Made by a program: the position numbers and the translations under genes. A stretch of 64,000 nucleotides of DNA, taken from the NCBI RefSeq assembly GCF_023370075.1, contig NZ_CP097149.1:248001-312000 (forward strand), given 5' to 3'. Positions 8,420 through 18,359 of the stretch are shown piece by piece. Within the stretch, counting starts at the first letter, position 1; each line of letters starts with the position of its first letter. The notes beneath the pieces were generated by a model, which made no database searches, was not told the origin of the DNA, and worked only from the letters and a program-made list of their open reading frames with translations. Origin of the DNA: Deinococcus sp. QL22. GTDB lineage: Bacteria > Deinococcota > Deinococci > Deinococcales > Deinococcaceae.

Positions 8420-9091
8420 ATGCCTGCACCCGCCCTGCAGATTCTCAGCGTGAATATCGGCCAGCCTACAGCGCTTACCATCGGCCCGAACACCGCCACC
8501 CCGCGCACCGAAATCACGGGGATTCATAAGCAGGCCGCAGCGGGCCGGGTACGTGTAGGACAACTGGGACTGGAAGGCGATCACGTGATGGACACCAAAC
8601 ACCACGGCGGCCCCGGACAGGCGGTGTACGTGTATACGCAGGAAGACTACGACCACTGGGCCGAGGAGTTGGGTGACTCGCTGGAACCCGGCACCTTTGG
8701 CGAGAACCTGTTGATGGCTGGACTGGAATCGGCAGACGTGCGGGTGGGCGAACGCTTCTGGGTGGGCAGCACTGTGCTGGAGGCCAGCGCCGCCCGGATT
8801 CCCTGCATGGTACTGGCCGCCCGCATGAACGATCTGGGCTTCGTCAAGCGCTTTGCGCGGGTGCGCCGCCCCGGTTTTTATGCCCGCGTGATTCAGGAAG
8901 GCGACGTGGGGCAGGGCGACCCCGTGCGCCGCGAGGCCGCCCCAGACGGTGCCCCCAGCATCGTGAACACTTTTGACCTATGGTTTAGCCAGTCGCGTGA
9001 CCCGGATGAGATGCGGCGCTACCTACAGTACCCGCTGGCCGAACGACTGCGGACGGATATTGAAGAGTGGCTGGGAGAAGTTCGGGCGTAA
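8420..9091 (+). CDS. MOSC domain protein (YiiM-like)
   Basis: This 223-residue protein has the MOSC beta-barrel features [36 protein letters not shown] and the single conserved Cys in ARIPCMVLA, followed by the alpha-helical 3-alpha tail seen in YiiM-type proteins ([10 protein letters not shown]). Relatives handle molybdenum-cofactor-dependent reduction of N-hydroxylated compounds; here the role is inferred only. It appears to be a single gene with a leaderless promoter, converging on msrA. Confidence 0.86.
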   Translation: MPAPALQILSVNIGQPTALTIGPNTATPRTEITGIHKQAAAGRVRVGQLGLEGDHVMDTKHHGGPGQAVYVYTQEDYDHWAEELGDSLEPGTFGENLLMAGLESADVRVGERFWVGSTVLEASAARIPCMVLAARMNDLGFVKRFARVRRPGFYARVIQEGDVGQGDPVRREAAPDGAPSIVNTFDLWFSQSRDPDEMRRYLQYPLAERLRTDIEEWLGEVRA

Positions 9092-9148
9092 CTCGTACCC
9101 CCTATTGCTCCGCTTAAGGGGAAGAAACCGCTGTCCGCAGCGTCCAAC

Positions 9149-9718
9149 TCACGCCCGCAGTTTGTCTCCGTAATACTTGCGGAGCTTGGCAACTTTGGGC
9201 GCAATGACGGCCATGCAGTAGGGCTGGCGCGCATTGTTGGCGTAGTAGTCCTGATGGTAGGCCTCGGCCACATGGAAGGTCGTTGCGGGTTCGATGCTGG
9301 TCACGATGGGGCGGTCAAAGACAGCCTGTGCGGTCAAGTCGGCAACGACTTCGCGGATGTCCTGCTCCTGCTGGGTGTTCAGCGGAAACACGGCGCTGCG
9401 GTATTGTGTGCCCGCGTCGCCGCCCTGACGGTTCAGCGTGGTGGGATCGTGGGTGGCAAAAAACAGCCCCAGCAAGTCGCGGAAGCTGACCTGCGCCGGG
9501 TCGAAGGTGACGCGGATGGCCTCGGCGTGCCCGGTGGTGCCGCTGCACACGCTGTCGTAATCGGGCTGGGGCGTGTGACCACCGATATAGCCGCTTTCTA
9601 CTTTTTGCACGCCGCGAATGTCGGTCATCACGGCTTCGGTACACCAGAAGCAGCCGCCCGCGAGGATGGCTTGCTGCAAGTTGGGGGCCAAGTTAGGGAC
9701 AAGCTCAGGCTGAGTCAT
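9149..9718 (-). CDS. msrA: Peptide methionine-S-sulfoxide reductase MsrA
   Basis: MsrA repairs oxidised methionine (S-sulfoxide) in proteins using thioredoxin. The 189-residue product carries the active-site motif GGCFWCTE with nucleophile C23, plus [25 protein letters not shown] and YHQDYY. The ATG at 9718 is preferred over a longer start because it places the family fold directly at the N-terminus. It is a singleton, consistent with the oxidative-stress repair load of such organisms. Confidence 0.95.
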   Translation of the reverse strand: MTQPELVPNLAPNLQQAILAGGCFWCTEAVMTDIRGVQKVESGYIGGHTPQPDYDSVCSGTTGHAEAIRVTFDPAQVSFRDLLGLFFATHDPTTLNRQGGDAGTQYRSAVFPLNTQQEQDIREVVADLTAQAVFDRPIVTSIEPATTFHVAEAYHQDYYANNARQPYCMAVIAPKVAKLRKYYGDKLRA

Positions 9719-9791
9719 GCCCCCATTCTGCCGCGCACAGGCCAAGATGAAGGCGCGGGAAGGCACGGTTGGGCTTGGGTCTTGTCATCCC

Positions 9792-9977
9792 CTACACCTC
9801 ATCATCGGCGGGCAGGGGCGCTTCGGTGGGGTCGGCCTGCTCCAATGCATTGCCAAACGAGACTTCATGGTAGGGATGTTCGCCCTGCTCGGTGGGCATT
9901 GGCGCGTCGGGGGCCGGATGCCGGATGGTGATCTGCGGTGCGGGGGCGTCGGGCGTGGGCTGCTCTGGGTTGGTCAT
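9792..9977 (-). CDS. Small acidic proline-rich protein, 61 aa (tentative)
   Basis: The product begins MTNPEQPTPDAPAPQITIRHPAP and is rich in Pro, Ala and acidic residues, so it is probably disordered. No family is recognised. Support is the ATG, the sense codon pattern and its place between two genes on the same strand. No strong promoter or Shine-Dalgarno is seen. Confidence 0.45.
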   Translation of the reverse strand: MTNPEQPTPDAPAPQITIRHPAPDAPMPTEQGEHPYHEVSFGNALEQADPTEAPLPADDEV

Positions 9978-10030
9978 GGCTACAGTGTGCGCGGAATGGG
10001 TGTGGGGTGGGTCAGGCGGGATTAGAGACT

Positions 10031-10078
10031 GTCTAAGGGTCTAGGATCTGAGGGTCTAAGAAGGGCAATCGCTGACGC
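10031..10078. repeat. Interspersed repeat, copy A
   Basis: GTCTAAGGGTCTAGGATC... continuing to AAGGGCAATCGCTGACGC. It shares the TCTAAGGGTC unit and the GGCAATCGC end with copies at 10913, 18987, 25919, 29061, 38464 and 53870. Confidence 0.7.
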
Positions 10079-10096
10079 TCTTATCAGTAATCGCCC

Positions 10097-10861
<765 letters not shown>

Positions 10862-10868
10862 GGGGGGC

Positions 10869-10874
10869 AGGATA
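10869..10874 (-). promoter_or_regulatory. Leaderless-type -10 box for the TauE-like gene
   Basis: TATCCT on the minus strand, 7 bases before GTG 10861. It decides the start. Confidence 0.55.
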
Positions 10875-10912
10875 GGGGAAATGGGTGGAGGCGGTGGGTG
10901 GGCGGTGAAGGC

Positions 10913-10980
10913 GTCTAAGGGTCGAGGGTCTGAGGAAGGGCGGGAAGGCAATCGCGTTGCTCACTCACCCCCTCCCAGCC
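10913..10980. repeat. Interspersed repeat, copy B, within a gene-free stretch
   Basis: The unit GTCTAAGGGTCGAGGGTCTG is followed by AAGGCAATCGC and a C-rich part (CACCCCCTCCC). The whole interval 10875-11325 has no convincing gene. It also holds two direct copies of GGCAATTCCA (11078-11087 and 11102-11111) and a GTGGGGGCGAGGGCT stretch near 11190 resembling the C-rich module end at 19110. Confidence 0.65.
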
Positions 10981-11325
10981 TCCCCCCTCAAGGGTGAGGA
11001 GCGAACACCCACTACATCGCCACTCCACACCGTCCCCGCCCGAGTGCGTGTGGGGCCGTCGTCCGCGTAGCCGGCGGGGCAATTCCATTCTCAAGACGAC
11101 TGGCAATTCCACTTCAGGTGAACGAACAAACAGAGCTTGAACGCGACAAGATTAACCCTGCCCAGTGCAACGACAACTCCCCTGACCCCTGTGGGGGCGA
11201 GGGCTGGGGTGGGGGAAAACGTGGGAGCAACCCCAGAACGCCGTCCGACCAATAATCCACCCTACATCACCCACAAACCCGCCACACGTCCCGACAACCC
11301 CCAACCCCCTCTCCCCCATTCCTGC

Positions 11326-11331
11326 TAGCCT
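11326..11331 (+). promoter_or_regulatory. Leaderless-type -10 box for tyrA
   Basis: TAGCCT, 7 bases before ATG 11339. Confidence 0.5.
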
Positions 11332-11338
11332 CGCCCCC

Positions 11339-12463
11339 ATGACCACGCCCGCCGACTTGTCCGCCGACCCTGCCACCCTGCCGCCCCCACTGTTTGATAC
11401 AGCTGTGGTTGCAGGCGTCGGGTTGATCGGCGGCAGCGTGGCACTGGGACTGCGGCAGCGCTTTCTGGCAAGGCGGGTCATCGGCTACGACGCCAACCCG
11501 GACGTGTTGCGGGAAGCCGAAGCATTAGGCGTGGTGGACGAGGTGCGGGCCATGCCGGGCGAATGGCTACGCGGCGCTGACCTGGTGGTGCTGGCCGCGC
11601 CGATGCGGGCGCTGACCCCGCTGGCCCGTGACCTTGCGCCGTACCTGAACCCGGCAGCACTGGTCACCGATGTGGGCAGCGTCAAGGCCGGAATCGCTGC
11701 CGAGATGGAAGCACTGGGCGTGCGGAACTTTGTGCCCGGACACCCGATGGCGGGCAGCGAGCGCGGCGGCGTGACCCATGCGCGGGCGGCCCTGCTGGAA
11801 AACGCCGTGTGGGTACTGACGCCCACCGACCACACGCCCCTGACGGCGCTGAGCCGCGCCCGGATGCTGGTGGAACATCTGGGCGCGGCCCCGGTGGTCA
11901 TGCCGCCCGACGCACACGACGCATTGGTGGCAACCGTCAGCCACTTGCCGTACCTCGCCAGCCTCGCCCTCACACACATGGTGGCGCGGGATGAACGCCT
12001 GAGCCTGCTGGCCGCCGGAGGCTTCCGTGACCTGACCCGCGTGGCGAGCGGCGACCCGCGCATGAGCCGCGACATGGTCGTGGAAAACAAGGTGGCGCTG
12101 CGGGAAGCGTTGGCCCGTTTCCGGCGTCAGCTGGAGCGCCTGGAAGCCGATTTGGACGAACCTGAAGAACTCCTGGCCGCCGCCACCGAAGGCAAGCGCA
12201 CCCGCGACAGCCTGCCCGTGGTGCGCCGCAGCCTGCTGCCGCCCAAGCACGATCTGGTGGTGGCCGTGCCCGACAAGCCCAACCAGATCGGCGCGGTCAC
12301 CCAGGCACTCGGCGCGGCGGGCGTGAACATCAAAGATATAGAGGTGCTGGCGATCCGCGAAGAAGGCGGCGCGATGCGGCTGGGGCTGGAGACGCTGGAA
12401 GATGTGGCCCACGCCAGTCAGATTTTGCGTGAGGCGGGATTTGAAGTACGCGGGCGGAGCTAA
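11339..12463 (+). CDS. tyrA: Prephenate dehydrogenase with C-terminal ACT domain
   Basis: TyrA oxidises prephenate to 4-hydroxyphenylpyruvate with NAD+, in tyrosine synthesis. The 374-residue product has a Rossmann nucleotide motif VAGVGLIGGSVALG (about 24-37), the catalytic-domain motif GHPMAGSERGG, and the helical dimer domain with SHLPYLASLAL. Residues about 300-374 form an ACT domain (VVAVPDKPNQIGAVT...VNIKDIEVL), which usually gives feedback control by tyrosine. The gene stands alone with its own leaderless-type promoter. Confidence 0.94.
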   Translation: MTTPADLSADPATLPPPLFDTAVVAGVGLIGGSVALGLRQRFLARRVIGYDANPDVLREAEALGVVDEVRAMPGEWLRGADLVVLAAPMRALTPLARDLAPYLNPAALVTDVGSVKAGIAAEMEALGVRNFVPGHPMAGSERGGVTHARAALLENAVWVLTPTDHTPLTALSRARMLVEHLGAAPVVMPPDAHDALVATVSHLPYLASLALTHMVARDERLSLLAAGGFRDLTRVASGDPRMSRDMVVENKVALREALARFRRQLERLEADLDEPEELLAAATEGKRTRDSLPVVRRSLLPPKHDLVVAVPDKPNQIGAVTQALGAAGVNIKDIEVLAIREEGGAMRLGLETLEDVAHASQILREAGFEVRGRS

Positions 12464-12549
12464 AGCCAGCGCTGGATTTCTGTTCGCCGGGTTTGCCTTT
12501 TTCTCATGATGGACAGCCCCAAGTGGTGTGCCCGCTTTTCCAGTTACAG

Positions 12550-12555
12550 TAAATT
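12550..12555 (+). promoter_or_regulatory. Leaderless-type -10 box for the acyltransferase
   Basis: TAAATT, 5 bases before ATG 12561; TACAGT overlaps it upstream. Confidence 0.45.
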
Positions 12556-12560
12556 ACTCA

Positions 12561-13667
12561 ATGACGGCGCTTCCCCCACCCCTCTCCTCTTCGCCGCCCA
12601 ACAGCGGCCCCGCCGTCCGCACTCCGGCCCGCCTGACCCCCATCGATACCTTCCGGGGCCTCACGATTCTGGAGGTGGTGGCGCACCACGCCAGCGGCAT
12701 GGCCCTGCGGCAAACCGAAGCCGGATCGACGACCTACGAACTGTTATTGATCCTGAACCGTACCCTGCATTTTGCCGTGCCCGCCTTTGTCTTCCTGTCG
12801 GCGGTGGTACTGACCCGCAGCCTGCTGAAGCGCTTTGATCCGGGGCGGTATTTCTGGCGGCGGCTGACGCGGGGGGCTTGGCCGTACCTGCTGTGGAGTG
12901 CTCTGTATATCGGCTGGTACGTGTGGACAGGCCAGCGCACGCCCGATACCCTCACCGATCCGGCCCGCTGGCGCGACTGGCTGCTGTACGGCAAGGCCAG
13001 TTTTCACCTGTATTTTTTGCTGGTGGCGCTGGAAGTCTACGTGGTGCTGCCTTTCCTGCTGCCGCTGGCCCGCCGCAAACCTAGCATCACGGCGGCCCTA
13101 CTGATCGGGCTGGCGGTGCAGTTGGGCCTGTATCTGCTGAACCGCGAAGTGTTGCGGCTGCCTTTTCCGGCCAGTACAGTGCTGTGGTACGCCCTGCCCA
13201 TTGTGCTGGGGGTGGCGGTAGGCTCGCGGTTAGAAGAATTTCAGGCATGGTGGCGCAGGCGGCGGCTGGTGCTGCTGCCCCTGCTGGTGGCGGTGTACGC
13301 GCTGTACTTGCCTATAGCCCTTGCCTACGCTGGCGGCACGCCCGTGACTCCGGTGGTCTACAGCGGCCTCAGTTGGACATACACCGCGCTGGTGGCCCTG
13401 AGCCTGCTGGGGCTGGCCTACCGCCTGGAGCGCGGCCCCGACTGGCTGCGGCGCGGCGTGGCAACGATTGGCACGGTCAGCCTGCAAATTTACCTGATTC
13501 ACCCCGCTATTTTGCAATTGCTAGAGCGGCGCGGTTTCCCGGATGGGCGGCCTATAGGTCTGCTGCTGACCACCCTGCTGTACGCGCTGATTGCGCTGGC
13601 GCTGCCTGCGCTGCTGGGGCGCTTGCTGCTGGGGACGCGGGTGGGCACGTTCTTGTTTGGCCGTTAA
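12561..13667 (+). CDS. Acyltransferase 3 family membrane protein
   Basis: The 368-residue product has about ten membrane segments and the family start RLTPIDTFRGLTILEVVAHH with the conserved His pair, then FVFLSAVVLTRSLLKRF. Family members O-acylate sugars, polysaccharides or cell-wall components in the membrane. The acceptor here is unknown. ATG 12561 is preferred over GTG 12528 because of the adjacent -10 box. It runs in the same direction as the hydrolase gene 66 bases downstream but is not obviously coupled to it. Confidence 0.85.
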   Translation: MTALPPPLSSSPPNSGPAVRTPARLTPIDTFRGLTILEVVAHHASGMALRQTEAGSTTYELLLILNRTLHFAVPAFVFLSAVVLTRSLLKRFDPGRYFWRRLTRGAWPYLLWSALYIGWYVWTGQRTPDTLTDPARWRDWLLYGKASFHLYFLLVALEVYVVLPFLLPLARRKPSITAALLIGLAVQLGLYLLNREVLRLPFPASTVLWYALPIVLGVAVGSRLEEFQAWWRRRRLVLLPLLVAVYALYLPIALAYAGGTPVTPVVYSGLSWTYTALVALSLLGLAYRLERGPDWLRRGVATIGTVSLQIYLIHPAILQLLERRGFPDGRPIGLLLTTLLYALIALALPALLGRLLLGTRVGTFLFGR

Positions 13668-13733
13668 CATCTTTCAGAGAGGATCTGAGTCAGGATGCCG
13701 TCATTCCCGCCGCGCTAGGATACGCCCCGTTCT

Positions 13734-14633
13734 ATGCGCTCTCTTCTGACACTTTCTTTTTCGTTGCTGGCCGCTGCGCTCCTGCCCCATGCGCGGGCCG
13801 CTACGCCCCAAAACGTCCCAGCCCTGCCTACGCCTGCGCCCATTCAGACCCCTGCTACAACGCCCAATCCTGCCCCCGTGCCCGCCGAAACCATCACCCT
13901 GAACCGCCTGAGCGGGCCATCGTTCCTGCGGATTCCCAATGCTTGCCGGATGCAGAAATGTGCGCTGGTCGTGGTGGCCCACCCACGCGGCCAAAACGCC
14001 GAGCGGGTGCACAACAGCCCTCAGGTCAATGTCTTGGTTCAAGCCCTGCTGGACGCCTCTTTTGCCGTGCTGCTCAGCGATGATGGTGGCGAAAACACAT
14101 GGGGCAGCCCCGCCGCGCTGGATCAGGTGGCCGGACTGCACACCGACGCCGTAACACAGTTTGAGTGGAGTGGCCGCACCTACGCGCTGGGCCTGAGCAT
14201 GGGCGGCCTGCTGGCGCTGCGTTCGGCGCTTCCGGGCAGTCCATATGCAGTCAGTGGCGTGGCCCTGATAGACGGCTGGGCCGACTTGCGGGCCGCGTGG
14301 GGCGGCTCCCTGTCCCGCCGAGCCGAAATAGCTGATGCTTACGGCCTCGGCACGGCCCCACCCGATCCGTCGCTCAATCCAATGGCCCAACTGATGAACC
14401 ACGCGCCCCTGCCCCTGTTCGTGGCCGCCAGCCCCGATGACGGCGTGGTGTCTATGAAGGCCAACGCAGACGTGCTGTACAGCAAAGCCGAGGCTGGCGT
14501 CAGCGACTGGGTCATTCTGAATGGGCCACACCTGGGCGGCAACCGCTTTTCGCCCGCGCTGGCCCGCCAACTGGCTGGATTTTACGGGCGACTGGAAGCA
14601 CGGGAACTGGCACGGGGCGGGGCTAGGCGGTAG
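13734..14633 (+). CDS. Exported alpha/beta hydrolase-like protein
   Basis: A signal peptide (MRSLLTLSFSLLAAALLPHARA) is followed by a Pro/Ala/Thr-rich linker to about residue 50 and then an alpha/beta hydrolase core. The nucleophile elbow is GLSMGG, and PHLGG near the C-terminus may carry the catalytic His. A cysteine pair (ACRMQKC) before the first strand may form a disulfide. Total length is 299 residues. The substrate is unknown; an esterase or peptidase acting outside the cytoplasm is likely. Confidence 0.78.
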   Translation: MRSLLTLSFSLLAAALLPHARAATPQNVPALPTPAPIQTPATTPNPAPVPAETITLNRLSGPSFLRIPNACRMQKCALVVVAHPRGQNAERVHNSPQVNVLVQALLDASFAVLLSDDGGENTWGSPAALDQVAGLHTDAVTQFEWSGRTYALGLSMGGLLALRSALPGSPYAVSGVALIDGWADLRAAWGGSLSRRAEIADAYGLGTAPPDPSLNPMAQLMNHAPLPLFVAASPDDGVVSMKANADVLYSKAEAGVSDWVILNGPHLGGNRFSPALARQLAGFYGRLEARELARGGARR

Positions 14634-14655
14634 CAACAGCAGAATAAAAATTTAG

Positions 14656-14807
14656 GACGCACCGCCTAGAGCATTTGTCATAATAATGACCGAGCGGGGC
14701 GAGTGAATTTTACCGTGCAGGACGGAGAATGGAGTGATCAGAAGTCTTTTCTCTGATCACGTAATTCGGAGAACTGCTCTAGAGCTTGAAACCTTGGGCG
14801 GTGCGTC
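14656..14807. repeat. Inverted-repeat element (MITE-like), about 152 bp
   Basis: The outer arms GACGCACCGCC (14656-14666) and GGCGGTGCGTC (14797-14807) are perfect. TAGAGCA (14667-14673) pairs with TGCTCTA (14775-14781). Inside, GTGATCAGA (14734-14742) and TCTGATCAC (14752-14760) form a hairpin. No open frame is present. It could be a non-autonomous mobile element or a structured RNA between convergent genes. Confidence 0.6.
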
Positions 14808-14836
14808 AATAGTTTCAGGCGACGTGGAGTTTGCGC

Positions 14837-16669
14837 TTACATCGCGCTGGGAACCTCTATTCCGATCAAATCTAGCGTTTCTTCAAAGGCGCGGCGCAAC
14901 CTTGCCACCAGAGCAAACCGCGCCTCGCGCAGACCTTCGGGGCTTTGCAGCACGTTGGTCACGGGTTTTCCGGCCTTGTCTTTGGCATTGAACCACGCAT
15001 TGAATGAAGTCGCCAGATCGAGGGCATAGGCAGCCACCACATGCGGCGAATGCACGCGCACCGATTGGGCCACCACTTCGGGCAATTTGGCAACAATTTT
15101 GGCGAGGGTCAGGTCTACATCGAGAAGTGCGTCCCAGTCGGCCCCAGTCCCGCTCACATCATGTCCAGCTTCCTGCCCCTTGCGGAGAATGCTGGCGGCA
15201 CGCACAGCGGCGTACTGCACGTACGGCGCGGTATCGCCGTTGAGGGCCAACGCCTGATCCCAGCGGAAATCGATCTGACGGGTGGGTTCGGCCTTCAGCA
15301 TGGCAAAGCGGATTGCGCCGATGCCGATACGGCGGGCAATTTCGGCGGCGTCATCGCGGGCGGCCAGCGTAGGATTAACTTCGTTCAGCACAGCCAGCGC
15401 CCGCTTTTCGGCCTCGTCCATCGCGTCGTCGGCACTCACGGCAATGCCCTTGCGCCCGCTGATGGTTTGGCCCTCCAGCGTCACAAATGCATAGCTGAGG
15501 TGAATACTGCGCTCTTTTTTCTCGTGTTCGCCTGCCACGCCGAGGCTGCTGCGAACCACCGTTTGCGGGTGATCCTGACGCGAGTCGATCACGTTAATGA
15601 CTTCCTGCGCATGCCCAAAGCGGCGCTCCACGTCGGGCTGACCATCAGGGGCGCTCGTCCAGACCGTGTGGCCTTCAGGGTCGGTGGTAAACGGCTTAAA
15701 TTTCATGCCTTCAAACAGACCAAATTTCCAGAACTGGTAGCCGATGTCTTTGGCGGCGTACATGGCGGTTCCATCGGTACGGATCAGCACCACATTGGGT
15801 TCTTCCAGCCCCGGCATAAATTCCGATACGTCCATCACAAACGCGCCCACATACTTGCCCTCCGTCGGGCGCGAGGTGTACGGGCTGTTTTTCAGGATGT
15901 TCATGGCTTCGGTCAGAAAACCGCTGCCTACCACGTCGGATTCCCAGTTGAGCAGGTCATAGCGTGCACCGAGGCGAAAGCAGGTATGCAGGTGGGCGTG
16001 AACGACTTTTTCCACTTCTTCGCGCAGTTCTCCGGCTTCCAGCTTGTGCATGATTTCAGCAATGCCCGGTTCCAGCGCAGCCTTTTGTGGGTCGGCATTC
16101 AGGCGCACGTAGCCCTCGCCCAGCCAGCGGTCATACTTCTGCACGCCGTCCCAGGTCAGGCCGTAGTGGTTGACCGCAAAGATGGATTCCGCGGCCTGCC
16201 GCCCGGTGTCGTCGATGTAATTCTGAACTTCTACCGTGTGGCCCGCCGCCCGGAAAATGCGGGCCATGGAGTCGCCCAGCACCACGTTTCGGAGGTGGCC
16301 CACGTGCAGTTCCTTGTTCGGGTTGACGCTGGTGTGTTCGATGACCACTTTGCCCACCCGCGCCTCTATTTGCGCCGGATTTTCCACCACATTCCGCACG
16401 AATTCGCCCCGATTCACAAAGAAATTCAGGAACGGCCCCGCCGCTTCCACCTTCTGAATTCCGGCGGGAAGCTGCACGGCGGCGGTCAGTTGCGCGGCGA
16501 TCTGCGCGGGGTTGCCGCCGAGGGCTTTGGCAATAAGAAAGGCGGCGGGCGTGCCGTAGTCGCCCGCCTTGCTGGGGGGCGTTTCCTGAATGGCCGCGTC
16601 GGTGTCTGGTGCGCCGAGCTGCGCGGCAGCCGCTTCTACGGCGAGTTTGAGTTGAGCCTTGAGATCCAT
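14837..16669 (-). CDS. argS: Arginyl-tRNA synthetase
   Basis: ArgS charges tRNA-Arg with arginine in the cytosol. The 610-residue class I enzyme has the N-terminal Add-1 domain, the HIGH-type motif HVGH (in NPNKELHVGHLRN), the KMSKS-region variant ISGRKG and the DALR anticodon-binding domain at the C-terminus. ATG 16669 (MDLKAQLKLA) is chosen over a start 30 bases upstream because a TAAACT box lies 8 bases before it. Its 3' end faces the inverted-repeat element at 14656-14807. Confidence 0.95.
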   Translation of the reverse strand: MDLKAQLKLAVEAAAAQLGAPDTDAAIQETPPSKAGDYGTPAAFLIAKALGGNPAQIAAQLTAAVQLPAGIQKVEAAGPFLNFFVNRGEFVRNVVENPAQIEARVGKVVIEHTSVNPNKELHVGHLRNVVLGDSMARIFRAAGHTVEVQNYIDDTGRQAAESIFAVNHYGLTWDGVQKYDRWLGEGYVRLNADPQKAALEPGIAEIMHKLEAGELREEVEKVVHAHLHTCFRLGARYDLLNWESDVVGSGFLTEAMNILKNSPYTSRPTEGKYVGAFVMDVSEFMPGLEEPNVVLIRTDGTAMYAAKDIGYQFWKFGLFEGMKFKPFTTDPEGHTVWTSAPDGQPDVERRFGHAQEVINVIDSRQDHPQTVVRSSLGVAGEHEKKERSIHLSYAFVTLEGQTISGRKGIAVSADDAMDEAEKRALAVLNEVNPTLAARDDAAEIARRIGIGAIRFAMLKAEPTRQIDFRWDQALALNGDTAPYVQYAAVRAASILRKGQEAGHDVSGTGADWDALLDVDLTLAKIVAKLPEVVAQSVRVHSPHVVAAYALDLATSFNAWFNAKDKAGKPVTNVLQSPEGLREARFALVARLRRAFEETLDLIGIEVPSAM

Positions 16670-16677
16670 AACATGGG

Positions 16678-16683
16678 AGTTTA
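16678..16683 (-). promoter_or_regulatory. Leaderless-type -10 box for argS
   Basis: TAAACT on the minus strand, 8 bases before ATG 16669. Confidence 0.45.
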
Positions 16684-16712
16684 TCAGCGCAGAGGGCAAC
16701 GCGGCGGGCAGG

Positions 16713-17728
16713 TTATTTCACCACGATCAGCGTTTCTCCGATAAACCCGTTCAGCGCCATCTTGACGCGGTACTGACCTGCCGCCACGCGCCGCCCGGTG
16801 CTGTCTTTGCCGTCCCAGCGGGCAGTTTGCGTGTGGGTTTCATTGGGCTTGAGTTCTAAGCCAAGCAATATTGCTATGCACGGGAGATTTCCCGTTTGCC
16901 ACACCCGCACACCGTCTGGAATGCGCTCTATAGTGATGGGTTCGCACGCGCTGTAGCCCTGTGCTAGGGGCACAGTGGCCCGGTTGGTCAGGCTCAGGGT
17001 GAATGTCCAGCCTTGCGGCGTGGCTTGGGCTGTCAGGCTGGTGCGGTGAGGCCATGTCGAGAGGGCGTCAAATCGCACAGGCAGCGCTACGTCAATGTCC
17101 ACCTTGCCAACGTCCAACCCACGCCGCTCCAGTTCTTGCACGAAGACACGGTGAGACAAGTCATCGCGCAGTGAAAGATCAGGCGTGGGCCGCCGTAGCC
17201 CACCGCGTCGGCCTGTGCGCCACTGGCTTTCAGGGCCGCCAAATACGCTTCGCGGCGAGGGGTGGGAATGGGATGCGTGCCTGCGACGACGACGATCACT
17301 GCGCTATTTCCCTGAAGCCAGCCGCTGCCGGGAGAAGCACTGACATTCCAACCGCTGCGGTACACGAACTGTCCGGCGGGCAACACGCCCAGAGTTTTGG
17401 TGTAGCTGTACCGCGCTCCAGCGGCCAGAATGATGACCTCTCCGGGCCGCCTGCACACGGGCGCTTGGCCCTGCGGCGTCAGTTGCCCCAGCCTCTCGCC
17501 TTGGCCCCGTCCTCCTTTAAGAAGAGGCGCACCCACGCTGCGGCACACCAACGAAATGGGCGCGGCGCTAGAGTTTTTGAGCCACAGCGTCAGCGTTTGC
17601 ACCCGGCGCTGCGCGGTATACGACGGATTGGGCAGCGGTTCAAGGGTCAAGCTGAGTGGAGTGTTGGGGCTGGCTGCGGCTGCACCCGCACAGGCCAGCG
17701 CACAGATCAGACCGACTTGTCGCCACAT
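16713..17728 (-). pseudogene. Exported BsuPI-like protein broken by a frameshift
   Basis: Two overlapping frames read as one protein. The first (ATG 17728) gives a signal peptide and a beta-rich domain with NSSAAPISLVCRS, then leaves sense near GGPR at about 17190 and ends at 17087. The other frame continues with PTPDLSLRDDLSHRV and a C-terminal domain LSLTNRATVPLAQGYSACEP ... GQYRVKM resembling the BsuPI (PF12690) beta-sandwich, ending at 16713. One missing base in the CCACGCC stretch would restore the frame. This may be a true mutation or a sequencing error. It is the last gene of a three-gene run, one base after the upstream stop (TGAGATG). Confidence 0.7.
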
Positions 17729-17729
17729 C

Positions 17730-18359
17730 TCAGCGCACCACCAGCGCCACCGGTTCCGCCTGTACCCGCAGCGGCATTCCGGCAGATTCGGCGTCCAGCC
17801 ACGCGGTCAAGCGGTAGGTTCCCAGCGTCAGGGGCGGCAGCATGCGCTTCAGCGTCAGCGTATCGCCGGGGGCCAGCGTGCGCGTCAGCAGGATTTCGGT
17901 ACAGCCGATGCGCCCGCCCATGCTCGGGGCAGAAACCGCCTTGCCATCAGCTCGAATAACAGCCACCAGCGGCGGTAACTCGCACGAACCCCAGTTCACC
18001 TGCGGTGTGTAGCGGAAGCTGATCGGGCGGCTGGATGTATTGCGAATGCCCAGAATGACCGTCACGCCCTTCACATCGGCAGAGGCGCTGGCAACGGCGA
18101 TCAGGCCGGGGGTGGCAGGCAGTGGAGCAGGCACTTCCAGCAGCGGTTTGGAGGGTGTGGGAGTGGATGCAGCGGGCGGGAGTTCAACCGGAGCAGAGGC
18201 AGCGCGCGGCGCAGGCGCGGCTATCGGCTCTGGGGCAGGCGCAACAACAGGCGCAGGGGCAACAGGCGTCGGCCCCCGCAGACTGCCAAGCACGGCACAC
18301 CCGCTCAGTAGGGCAGGCAGCAGCAGCAGCGCCAGTCGCTTTCCTGTAAGCCGTTTCAC
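17730..18359 (-). CDS. Exported lipoprotein with Pro/Ala linker and beta-sandwich domain
   Basis: The 209-residue product has a lipoprotein signal (LLLLPALLSGC, lipobox LSGC), a Pro/Ala/Val linker to about residue 80 and a C-terminal domain (about 85-209) with LGIRNTSSRPISFRYTP and LGTYRLTAWL, resembling the BsuPI/DUF-type beta-sandwich of its neighbours. No enzyme motif is visible; it is probably envelope-anchored. The GTG start at 18359 overlaps the upstream stop (GTGA), so it is translationally coupled. Confidence 0.72.
   Translation of the reverse strand: MKRLTGKRLALLLLPALLSGCAVLGSLRGPTPVAPAPVVAPAPEPIAAPAPRAASAPVELPPAASTPTPSKPLLEVPAPLPATPGLIAVASASADVKGVTVILGIRNTSSRPISFRYTPQVNWGSCELPPLVAVIRADGKAVSAPSMGGRIGCTEILLTRTLAPGDTLTLKRMLPPLTLGTYRLTAWLDAESAGMPLRVQAEPVALVVR

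Noticed and set aside
10862..10951. Longer N-terminus for the TauE-like transporter from TTG 10951
   Set aside because: The extra 30 residues are Pro-rich and out of family, while TATCCT and GTG 10861 give the standard length.
11137..11328. 63-codon frame before tyrA
   Set aside because: Low-complexity Pro/Thr/Arg composition, no start signal, and it ends inside the tyrA promoter.
15041..16744. Open frame of 567 codons opposite argS
   Set aside because: It is antisense to a complete arginyl-tRNA synthetase and has the His/Gly/Arg-rich composition of a GC-driven shadow frame.
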